From: Patescibacteria group bacterium
GTDB lineage: Bacteria > Patescibacteria > Paceibacteria > Moranbacterales > UBA1568
Length of the DNA: 8,607 nucleotides
Assembly: GCA_030916685.1 (NCBI GenBank)
Contig: JAUPWD010000061.1
Location: 1 to 8,607, forward strand
Direction of reading: 5' to 3'
The translations under genes and the position numbers were made by a program. Shown piece by piece: positions 1-5,664 of this stretch (within the stretch, counting starts at the first letter, position 1; every line of letters starts with the position of its first letter). The notes under the pieces are model-generated. The model did no database searches, had not been told where the DNA came from, and saw nothing but the letters and a program-made list of their open reading frames with translations.

Positions 1-780
<780 letters not shown>

Positions 781-807
781 TTAGCACTCTCTATTATAGA
801 GTGCTAG
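781..807. promoter_or_regulatory. CIRCE operator (HrcA binding site) of groEL
   Basis: TTAGCACTC, a 9-bp spacer, then GAGTGCTAG. This is the CIRCE consensus (TTAGCACTC-N9-GAGTGCTAA) with one mismatch at the outermost base of one arm. It ends 18 bp upstream of the groEL ATG. The spacer contains the groEL -10 box, so bound HrcA would directly exclude RNA polymerase. HrcA itself is not in the window. Confidence 0.96.
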
Positions 808-822
808 ATCTTCCGCAGTCAA
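793..822 (-). promoter_or_regulatory. groEL promoter
   Basis: On the minus strand TTGACT (817-822), an 18-bp spacer, and a perfect TATAAT (793-798). The -10 lies inside the CIRCE spacer. Predicted transcription start is near 786, giving a leader of about 24 nt with no Shine-Dalgarno. It looks like a sigma-70-type promoter under operator control, not one needing a heat-shock sigma factor. Confidence 0.88.
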
Positions 823-833
823 GACCACGGAAA

Positions 834-861
834 ATTTTTAATTTTAAATTTTAAATTTCGA
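834..861. repeat. Degenerate heptad repeat, 4 units
   Basis: Four consecutive 7-bp units: ATTTTTA, ATTTTAA, ATTTTAA, ATTTCGA. The site lies between groEL and ychF, just upstream of the groEL -35. The units are nearly pure A/T, so this copy is the weakest of the five as a specific repeat. It is listed because it has the same period and length as the others. Confidence 0.5.
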
Positions 862-913
862 AATAATGCTAAAAATTCTTTAATTTCAGAATTCAAAACA
901 TTAAGGAATTGAT

Positions 914-941
914 TCAAAATTAGAAATTGAGAATTAGAAAT
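914..941 (-). repeat. Degenerate heptad repeat, 4 units
   Basis: On the minus strand ATTTCTA, ATTCTCA, ATTTCTA, ATTTTGA in perfect 7-bp register, starting 11 bp after the ychF stop codon. It directly abuts the palindrome at 942-965. The remaining sequence between the two heptad blocks (862-913) is AT-rich, with no gene or terminator that I can see. Confidence 0.65.
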
Positions 942-965
942 TCTTTAAAGTTTAAACTTTAAAGA
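942..965. repeat. Perfect 24-bp AT-rich palindrome over the ychF stop codon
   Basis: A perfect palindrome; each 12-bp half is TCTTTAAAGTTT or its complement. The ychF TAA (952-954) is close to its centre, and the last ychF codons are part of one arm. As RNA it could form a weak A-U hairpin at the end of the ychF message. No U-run follows on the minus strand, so it is not a classical intrinsic terminator. Confidence 0.75.
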
Positions 966-2004
966 TGATGGTGTCTCCATCCTGGACTATATATTCCTTC
1001 CCTTCCAATCGCAAAACACCCTGCTCCTTGGCAGCAGCCCAAGATCCCGCGGCGATAAGTTTCTCCCAAAAAATAACTTCCGCGCGGATGAATTTCTCCT
1101 CGAAATCGGAATGAATGGCGGCACCGGCCTGCGGCGCGGTCGATCCCTGGAGCACCGTCCATGCACGAGTCTCCTGCACGCCCGTCGTGAAGAACGTCAT
1201 AAGTCCGAGGAGTGAATACGCTTCACGGATGAGTTCCGGCAAATGACTCACGAGTCCGAATTCCTCCTGTTCCTCAGGAGTCATATCATTGAGTTCTTCT
1301 TCGATTTTGATATCGAGACGCACATGCGGTCGCGCCGCAAGTGCCTGCGGAAGCGTCGCCTCGATGTCCGACATATTATAGACATAGAGAAATGGTTTCG
1401 CCGTGAGGAGCGAGAGTTCCTTGAGAAGTCTCTTTACATCATCAGGATTTCCGGAGAGCGGTATCGCGTTCGCGAGGAGTCCCGATTCCAATCCCGTCGC
1501 GAGCTCCTCGAGATTTTTCATCTCTTCCGCGGCACCCTTCCTGTTCGCGCGAGCCTCCTTAGCAGTCTTATCCTTACGTTTCGTCACGGTCTCGAGGTCA
1601 GCGAGGATGAGTTCAGTATTGATGACTTCGATATCATTCGTCGGGTCAATCGTATTGTGCACATGGATGATGTCCGGATTTTCGAAAACGCGCACCACCT
1701 GTATGATGGCATCCGTCTCGCGGATATTCGCGAGGAATTTATTCCCCAATCCTTCTCCCTCACTCGCACCCTTCACGAGTCCGGCGATATCGACGAATTC
1801 CACCACAGCCGGGACGATTTTCTCCGTCTTCGAAAAATCCGACAATGCCTGGAGACGATGATCCGGGACGGTCACGATGCCGACATTCGGCTCGATCGTG
1901 CAGAACGGATAGTTATTAATATCAACTGCCTTTCGGGTCAGCGCCTTGAACAGGGTGGATTTCCCGACATTCGGCAGACCGACGATTCCTACTCTGAGAG
2001 CCAT
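952..2004 (-). CDS. ychF: YchF/OLA1-type redox-regulated GTPase/ATPase
   Basis: Universally conserved P-loop protein of the Obg-related class, associated with ribosomes and stress responses. The 350-residue product is close to the usual length of about 363. Visible in order: P-loop GLPNVGKS (residues 9-16), the NYPFCTIEPN switch segment, G3 DIAGLVKGAS, the family block GEGLGNKFLANIRE, a charged helical insert around 135-170, the G4-position motif NMSD (210-213), and a C-terminal TGS domain from about 267 ending KEYIVQDGDTIIFKV. E. coli YchF has NVNE and human OLA1 NLSE at G4, so the Lys of the GTPase NKxD motif is absent here too, fitting relaxed or ATP specificity. The ATG at 2004 gives the family start MALRVGIVG; a TTG three codons earlier is less likely. 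No Shine-Dalgarno is visible. It appears to be a single-gene unit. Confidence 0.97.
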   Translation of the reverse strand: MALRVGIVGLPNVGKSTLFKALTRKAVDINNYPFCTIEPNVGIVTVPDHRLQALSDFSKTEKIVPAVVEFVDIAGLVKGASEGEGLGNKFLANIRETDAIIQVVRVFENPDIIHVHNTIDPTNDIEVINTELILADLETVTKRKDKTAKEARANRKGAAEEMKNLEELATGLESGLLANAIPLSGNPDDVKRLLKELSLLTAKPFLYVYNMSDIEATLPQALAARPHVRLDIKIEEELNDMTPEEQEEFGLVSHLPELIREAYSLLGLMTFFTTGVQETRAWTVLQGSTAPQAGAAIHSDFEEKFIRAEVIFWEKLIAAGSWAAAKEQGVLRLEGKEYIVQDGDTIIFKV

Positions 2005-2010
2005 ATGGGA

Positions 2011-2038
2011 CAAATATTAGATAATAGATACTAGATAT
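2011..2038 (-). repeat. Degenerate heptad repeat, 4 units, upstream of ychF
   Basis: On the minus strand ATATCTA, GTATCTA, TTATCTA, ATATTTG, followed by TCCCATA, whose last A is the A of the ychF ATG. The third and fourth units create a -10-like TCTAAT (2016-2021) with TTGTTG 17 bp upstream (2039-2044). This could give a nearly leaderless second start, but it is a weak match. Confidence 0.7.
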
Positions 2039-2064
2039 CAACAAAGGGAATTTTTACAGCGGAC

Positions 2065-2080
2065 TCCGCCAGCTGGCGGA
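2065..2080. repeat. Perfect 16-bp GC-rich palindrome
   Basis: TCCGCCAGCTGGCGGA is a perfect inverted repeat and stands out against AT-rich surroundings. It sits in the predicted ychF leader, between the promoter and the start codon. No U-run follows on either strand, so it is not a terminator. It may be one copy of a dispersed palindrome such as a REP-like element, or a protein or DNA-uptake site. From one copy this cannot be decided. Confidence 0.6.
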
Positions 2081-2140
2081 TCAAAAAGCGGAACGACCGT
2101 TATAAAAAATCTTCAAAAAAAATTCTTTGAGAATAGATTG

Positions 2141-2169
2141 ATTGTGGCGCGAAAAAGGCAAAAAGTCAA
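2141..2169 (-). promoter_or_regulatory. Candidate ychF promoter
   Basis: On the minus strand TTGACT (2164-2169), a 17-bp spacer, and CACAAT (2141-2146, four of six matches). It lies directly after the purB terminator T-run, as expected for the next unit. It would give a leader of about 130 nt carrying the 16-bp palindrome and the heptad repeat. The -10 is weak, so confidence is moderate. Confidence 0.55.
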
Positions 2170-2170
2170 T

Positions 2171-2219
2171 AAAAAAACCGCCCAGCTTCCGATAACATTC
2201 TATCGAAAGCGAAGGGCGG
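2171..2219 (-). terminator. Rho-independent terminator of purB
   Basis: On the minus strand CCGCCC (2214-2219) pairs with GGGCGG (2178-2183). Between them a 10-bp inner stem, GCTTTCGATA with TATCGGAAGC (one G-U pair), closes a 6-nt loop. Seven T residues follow immediately. It begins 12 bp after the purB TAG stop. Confidence 0.92.
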
Positions 2220-2231
2220 AAACTTCGAGCA

Positions 2232-3593
2232 CTACACGCTTCGCGCGAGCTTTTCGGCAAGACCGATATATGTCGACGGCGTCAGCGCGAGAAGTCGCTC
2301 CTTGGCATCATCCGGTATCTGAAGACCCGGGATGAACTCATGAAGGGCTTCTCGCGTAATACCCTTGCCGCGAGTCATGTCCTTGAGCTGCTCATACGCA
2401 CCAGACACGCCATAGCGACGCATGACAGTCTGAATCGGTTCGGCAAGGAGTTCCCACGCATCATCGATATCCGCTGCTATCCGCACCGGGTCCACCTCGA
2501 GCTTGCCGAGACCATTAAGACAAGAACCATAGGCCAGGAGCGAGTAGCCGAATGCCGTACCGATATTGCGCGTTACCGTGGAATCCGTGAGATCCCGCTG
2601 CAGACGCGATACCGGAAGCTTTTCCGACATATGCCGGAGTATGGCATTCGCCAAACCAAGATTCCCTTCGGAGTTCTCGAAATCGATCGGGTTCACCTTA
2701 TGCGGCATAGTTGACGAACCGATTTCACCGGCCTTCAGTTTCTGCTTGAAGTACCCGAGTGAGATGTATTGCCATAAGTCGCGATTCGCATCAAGGAGCA
2801 CTGTATTCGCATGCGCGACGGCATCGAAGAGCTCGGCCATCGTATCGTGCGACTCGATCTGCGTCGTATACGGATTCCATTCGAAGCCCAGCCCTTCGAT
2901 GAAGGAACGATTGAGCTTTTCCCAGTCGACATCGGGGTATGCAGCCACCGCCGCATTGTAATTTCCGGATGCGCCATTCCACTTCGCGGTCAGGTCGATG
3001 CGCATAATGCGATTGCGCGCCCGACTCAATCGGGAACAAAAAACAGCCATCTCCTTCCCGAGCGTCGTCGGCGTCGCTGGCTGACCATGCGTCCGAGCGA
3101 GCATCGGGACATCAGCATGTGCATGCGCCAAGGCACGGAAACGATCGAATAACTTCGCGATCATGCCCGCCAAAATATTCCGACTGTCCCGAAGCATCAT
3201 CGCATGCGCCACGTTGGTGATGTCCTCGGACGTACACCCGAAATGGATGAACTCCATCGCCGGTCGCATTTCCTCAACCTGGGAAAAAATTTCCCGGATC
3301 CCATACTCGACCGCCTTGACATCATGATTCGTCGTCGCCTCGATTGCCTTTATGCGATGCGAATTCCTCTGGGAAAACCCTCTCGCCACCCGATGAATCA
3401 TCGCCAGAGTCGACTCAGAAAAAAATGGGACGCCCTGCATAATGCCATTGGCATTGAGCTTCTTGACCCACTCGAGCTCCGCACGGACTCGATATTTGAT
3501 CAGTCCATGCTCCGAACAGCTAGCACGCAATAGATCGACTCTCTTGGCATAACGACCGTCAAGCGGTGAAAGTGCATTGATGGGTGAATTCAT
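2232..3593 (-). CDS. purB: Adenylosuccinate lyase
   Basis: Cytoplasmic fumarase/aspartase-superfamily enzyme. It removes fumarate from adenylosuccinate to give AMP, and from SAICAR in de novo purine synthesis. The 453 residues match the E. coli PurB length (456), and the protein reads collinear with it. Landmarks: start SPLDGRYAKRV, TTNHDVKAVEY (88-97), EFIHFGCTSEDI (114-125), RTHGQPATP with general-acid His169, NPYTTQIESHD (240-250), the signature loop GSSTMPHKVNP (292-302) with the catalytic Ser, and LAEPIQTVMRRYG (383-395). No other purine gene is nearby, so an AMP salvage or interconversion role is as plausible as a full pathway. The start is fixed by AGGAGG six bases upstream. Its strong resemblance to the proteobacterial type and its textbook Shine-Dalgarno, both unlike its neighbours, hint at horizontal acquisition. 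It has its own promoter and terminator. Confidence 0.98.
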   Translation of the reverse strand: MNSPINALSPLDGRYAKRVDLLRASCSEHGLIKYRVRAELEWVKKLNANGIMQGVPFFSESTLAMIHRVARGFSQRNSHRIKAIEATTNHDVKAVEYGIREIFSQVEEMRPAMEFIHFGCTSEDITNVAHAMMLRDSRNILAGMIAKLFDRFRALAHAHADVPMLARTHGQPATPTTLGKEMAVFCSRLSRARNRIMRIDLTAKWNGASGNYNAAVAAYPDVDWEKLNRSFIEGLGFEWNPYTTQIESHDTMAELFDAVAHANTVLLDANRDLWQYISLGYFKQKLKAGEIGSSTMPHKVNPIDFENSEGNLGLANAILRHMSEKLPVSRLQRDLTDSTVTRNIGTAFGYSLLAYGSCLNGLGKLEVDPVRIAADIDDAWELLAEPIQTVMRRYGVSGAYEQLKDMTRGKGITREALHEFIPGLQIPDDAKERLLALTPSTYIGLAEKLARSV

Positions 3594-3599
3594 GGTGAT

Positions 3600-3605
3600 C
3601 CTCCT
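3600..3605 (-). promoter_or_regulatory. Strong Shine-Dalgarno of purB
   Basis: AGGAGG on the minus strand, six bases before the ATG at 3593. It fixes the purB start. It is notable because groEL, ychF, manB and rlmN lack any such site. Confidence 0.93.
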
Positions 3606-3678
3606 TGGTGTGATGAGACGAAGAAATGGCTTTTTTCCTGAAAAATGACGGATAAAAACCCTTAAAGAACTTCACCGG

Positions 3679-3707
3679 AGTATCGCAAAAAAAGGCCTCG
3701 AAGTCAA
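3679..3707 (-). promoter_or_regulatory. purB promoter
   Basis: On the minus strand TTGACT (3702-3707), a 17-bp spacer, and GATACT (3679-3684). The leader would be about 80 nt, ending in the strong Shine-Dalgarno. Its -35 overlaps the -35 of the divergent manB promoter. Confidence 0.78.
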
Positions 3708-3732
3708 CATAAATGGGCTCTCATGATATACT
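3704..3732 (+). promoter_or_regulatory. manB promoter with extended -10
   Basis: TCAACA (3704-3709), a 17-bp spacer, and TATACT (3727-3732). The TG one base before the -10 makes an extended -10 (TGATATACT), which can compensate for the weak -35. The predicted start near 3739 puts the heptad repeat in the leader of about 26 nt. Confidence 0.75.
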
Positions 3733-3737
3733 GGAAA

Positions 3738-3765
3738 ATGTCTAATATCTAATATCTGTTTTCTA
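3738..3765 (+). repeat. Degenerate heptad repeat, 4 units, ending at the manB start
   Basis: ATGTCTA, ATATCTA, ATATCTG, TTTTCTA; the last A is the A of the manB ATG. It contains two TCTAAT -10-like hexamers (3741-3746 and 3748-3753). The second ends 11 nt before ATG, the same distance as in ychF. There is no Shine-Dalgarno. Confidence 0.7.
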
Positions 3766-5099
3766 TGAATCCGGGAATTTTCAAAGCCTATGATATGCGC
3801 GGTATCTATCCGACCGATCTCGACGAGCATGATGCCTACGATATCGGCCGTGCTTTCATCGCTCACTTCAAACCGAAAAAAATAGCCGTCGGTCAGGATA
3901 TCCGGAAATCAAGTGCCGGTCTCTTCGAAGCATTCGTCCGCGGGGTGACCGAAAGCGGGGTCGACGTCATCGATCTCGGACTCACTTCGACGCCGATGGT
4001 GTACTTCGCCGCCGGCACGCTCGATGTGGATGCTGTCGTCGCGATCACCGCATCGCACAATCCCCCACAATGGAACGGCATGAAATTCGCCCTGCGCGGA
4101 GCCGTCCCGGTCGGAGAAAAAACCGGCCTCTCGGATATTCGTGATCTCGCGATGAAGGGTGAATATCTCGCATCTGAAAAAATGGGCATCGTCACTTCAC
4201 ATAATATCAAGGATGACTATATCGATTATTTCACCTCATTTGCAGATTTCCAGGGGAAAAAATTTACGATTGCCGTCGACACCGCCAATGCCATGGGCGT
4301 ACTCGAACTCGACATGTACCGAAAATTTCCGGATGAAATCACCATGGTGAATATATACAATGACCTCACGCATCCGTTCGAAAGCCACGAAGCCAATCCA
4401 CTGAAACTCGAAACACTCGAAGAGATCCAGGCGAAAGTAAAGGAATCACATGCGGATCTCGGCATCTGCTATGACGGTGATGCGGATCGCGTCGGATTCA
4501 TCGATGAAATGGGCGTCATCATCCCGATGGATCTCATGACCGGGCTTCTCGCGAAGAGCATCCTCGAGAAAAATCCCGGGGCGACCATACTCTATGATCT
4601 CCGATCCTCCCGCGCCGTAAAGGAAGTGATCGAGGAGTCTGGTGGCATCGCGCACGAATGCCGCGTCGGCCATGCCAATATCAAGAAACAGATGCGTGAC
4701 GATGGCGCTATCTTCGCCGGCGAACTCTCCGGCCACTATTATTTCAAGGAAAACTCCTACGCCGAATCCAGCACGCTCGCCGCGATATTTATCCTCAACC
4801 TCATGGCGAAAACCAGGAAGAAAGTATCCGAGCTCGTCGCCGAGCTCCGCCGATATTCACACTCCGGGGAAATCAATAGCGAAGTGGAGGACAAGGATGG
4901 CGTCATCGCAACACTCAAAGAACGCTATGCTGATGGCATCATCACCGAACTCGATGGTGTAAAAATCGATTATCCCGATTGGTGGTTCAATGTCCGTCCT
5001 TCGAATACCGAGCCCGTCCTGCGACTGAACCTCGAAGCTGAAACAAAGGAAAAAATGGATGAAAAACAAGCCGAACTCCTCGGGATTATCCGCGGATGA
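3765..5099 (+). CDS. manB: Phosphomannomutase/phosphoglucomutase
   Basis: Alpha-D-phosphohexomutase that interconverts the 1- and 6-phosphates of mannose and/or glucose, feeding GDP-mannose, glycan or envelope precursor synthesis in the cytoplasm. The 444 residues have the normal four-domain order: start GIFKAYDMRGIYP, phosphoserine loop TASHNPPQWNG (catalytic Ser97), metal loop DGDADRVGF (Asp237, 239, 241), sugar-binding GELSGHYYF (319-327) and C-terminal phosphate-binding RPSNTEPVLRL (411-421). The GEXSGH and RPSNTEP forms favour the bifunctional PMM/PGM class over phosphoglucosamine mutase, but substrate range cannot be read from sequence alone. It starts at the ATG at 3765 without a Shine-Dalgarno. 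It is transcribed divergently from purB. No terminator lies directly after the stop; the first on this strand is at 5330-5352. Confidence 0.96.
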   Translation: MNPGIFKAYDMRGIYPTDLDEHDAYDIGRAFIAHFKPKKIAVGQDIRKSSAGLFEAFVRGVTESGVDVIDLGLTSTPMVYFAAGTLDVDAVVAITASHNPPQWNGMKFALRGAVPVGEKTGLSDIRDLAMKGEYLASEKMGIVTSHNIKDDYIDYFTSFADFQGKKFTIAVDTANAMGVLELDMYRKFPDEITMVNIYNDLTHPFESHEANPLKLETLEEIQAKVKESHADLGICYDGDADRVGFIDEMGVIIPMDLMTGLLAKSILEKNPGATILYDLRSSRAVKEVIEESGGIAHECRVGHANIKKQMRDDGAIFAGELSGHYYFKENSYAESSTLAAIFILNLMAKTRKKVSELVAELRRYSHSGEINSEVEDKDGVIATLKERYADGIITELDGVKIDYPDWWFNVRPSNTEPVLRLNLEAETKEKMDEKQAELLGIIRG

Positions 5100-5110
5100 A
5101 TGATTGTTTG

Positions 5111-5238
5111 ACCCAGCACTTATTTGGCACTACGCCAAAGGCGCAAAAAAAATCATATCTGTTTCATAAAAATGTTTTCGCATAACTACAACCATTATTT
5201 TGTTGAAAAAACTTTAAAGTGCCCAATAAGTGCTGGGT
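5111..5238. mobile_element. MITE-like element with 20-bp terminal inverted repeats
   Basis: The left end ACCCAGCACTTATTTGGCAC (5111-5130) and right end GTGCCCAATAAGTGCTGGGT (5219-5238) are inverted copies with one mismatch in 20. They enclose 88 bp of AT-rich DNA with no coding potential. The pentamer TTGAC occurs at both ends (5108-5112 and 5238-5242), compatible with a short target duplication sharing bases with the ends. A 6-bp hairpin (TTTGGC/GCCAAA, 5123-5139) overlaps the left end. It starts 11 bp after the manB stop. I do not recognise the ends as belonging to a named IS family. A structured RNA or operator pair is the alternative. Confidence 0.55.
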
Positions 5239-5266
5239 TGACGAGTATTTCAAGAAGGGATATACT
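5238..5266 (+). promoter_or_regulatory. Strong promoter at the right edge of the inverted-repeat element
   Basis: TTGACG (5238-5243), an exact 17-bp spacer, and TATACT (5261-5266). The first base of the -35 is the last base of the right inverted repeat. The -10 ends 7 bp before an ATG, so transcription should begin at or one base before that ATG. Confidence 0.82.
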
Positions 5267-5273
5267 GATTCCA

Positions 5274-5327
5274 ATGAATACTCATGAATTGAAGAAAACA
5301 GCTTTTGAAGTAAAAAGAAACGGTTAA
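5274..5327 (+). CDS. 17-residue putative leaderless peptide, possible leader or attenuator ORF
   Basis: The frame reads MNTHELKKTAFEVKRNG and then TAA. It carries four Lys and one Arg, with no membrane segment and no family I recognise. The predicted transcription start coincides with the ATG, so there would be essentially no leader and no Shine-Dalgarno. Leaderless starts are known in bacteria, and rlmN in this window looks the same. The stop codon lies two bases before a GC-rich terminator, so a ribosome at the last codons would cover the hairpin. That arrangement suits a leader peptide controlling read-through into the 73-residue gene downstream. The alternatives are a stand-alone small protein, or an untranslated RNA of about 80 nt that happens to begin with ATG. 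Promoter and terminator are well supported; translation is inference. Confidence 0.5.
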   Translation: MNTHELKKTAFEVKRNG

Positions 5328-5329
5328 AG

Positions 5330-5352
5330 CCGCCCCCTGGGGTGGTTTTTTT
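5330..5352 (+). terminator. Intrinsic terminator directly after the 17-codon ORF
   Basis: CCGCCCC (5330-5336) pairs with GGGGTGG (5339-5345, one G-U pair), allowing about six pairs with a 4-nt loop. Seven T residues (5346-5352) follow. It is the first terminator downstream of manB, so it may also end the manB transcript. It lies between the promoter at 5238-5266 and the 73-residue gene. Confidence 0.88.
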
Positions 5353-5377
5353 CTAGCTCTTTAAAAGATATACAGCG

Positions 5378-5383
5378 AAAGGA
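5378..5383 (+). promoter_or_regulatory. Ribosome binding site of the 73-residue gene
   Basis: AAAGGA ends 7 bases before the ATG at 5391 and supports that start over the ATG three codons later. Only a poor -10-like TATACA (5369-5374), without a -35, is visible upstream. Expression may therefore depend on read-through of the terminator at 5330-5352. Confidence 0.65.
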
Positions 5384-5390
5384 AATCATC

Positions 5391-5612
5391 ATGATCGTCA
5401 TGAACGACCCGCCCGGGTGCGAAACCCTGCCCCTCGACCAACTCCCCTGCCCGGTCATGCCAAAGGGACACCCCAGTGGTTTCTGCGACTGCCCTCACTC
5501 CCGCATTACTTTTTTAGGAACATGCCACAATGATGGCAAATGTGTCGTCCTCACGACCATCCCCGGTGCAACAGCGGAGGCGGTGGCATACGAAGATCGG
5601 CACGCCTACTGA
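5391..5612 (+). CDS. Small cysteine- and proline-rich protein of unknown function
   Basis: I do not recognise this 73-residue protein. It has six Cys (10, 20, 32, 34, 45, 51), four His (27, 36, 46, 71) and nine Pro, an unusual load for its size. Visible pieces are PPGC, LPCP, FCDCPH and GTCHNDGKC, which could supply ligands for one or two metal ions or form disulfides. There is no signal peptide and no membrane helix; the C-terminal third is acidic and Cys-free. Reality is supported by a Shine-Dalgarno with 7-base spacing, C-ending codon preference like manB, and a strong terminator 18 bp after the stop. It sits alone between an inverted-repeat element and the convergent rlmN. A small zinc-binding or redox protein is a guess, not a call. 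Confidence 0.68.
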   Translation: MIVMNDPPGCETLPLDQLPCPVMPKGHPSGFCDCPHSRITFLGTCHNDGKCVVLTTIPGATAEAVAYEDRHAY

Positions 5613-5630
5613 ACTGAAAGCCTGACGCAC

Positions 5631-5660
5631 GGCCAAGGAATCCCTTGGCCAATTTTTTTT
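5631..5660 (+). terminator. Intrinsic terminator of the 73-residue gene
   Basis: GGCCAAGG (5631-5638), a 4-nt loop, and CCTTGGCC (5643-5650) form a perfect 8-bp stem, followed by AA and eight T. It acts on the plus strand only; there is no matching T-run for the convergent rlmN. Confidence 0.92.
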
Positions 5661-5664
5661 CCAA

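Noticed and set aside
2005..2013. TTG start for ychF three codons upstream
   Set aside because: The family N-terminus is MALRVG-like and there is an ATG at exactly that place.
1243..2034. 263-codon open frame on the plus strand
   Set aside because: Antisense to ychF. The Arg/Asp/Ile-rich product and lack of a start signal fit a shadow of codon bias, not a gene.
5111..5238. Inverted repeat as a transcription terminator of manB
   Set aside because: The arms are 88 bp apart and no T-run follows the right arm; a loop that large does not terminate transcription intrinsically.
5124..5273. Upstream extension of the 17-codon ORF to a 67-codon frame starting inside the inverted-repeat element
   Set aside because: The extension would be read from within the element, has no ribosome site, and lies upstream of the promoter that starts at the ATG at 5274.
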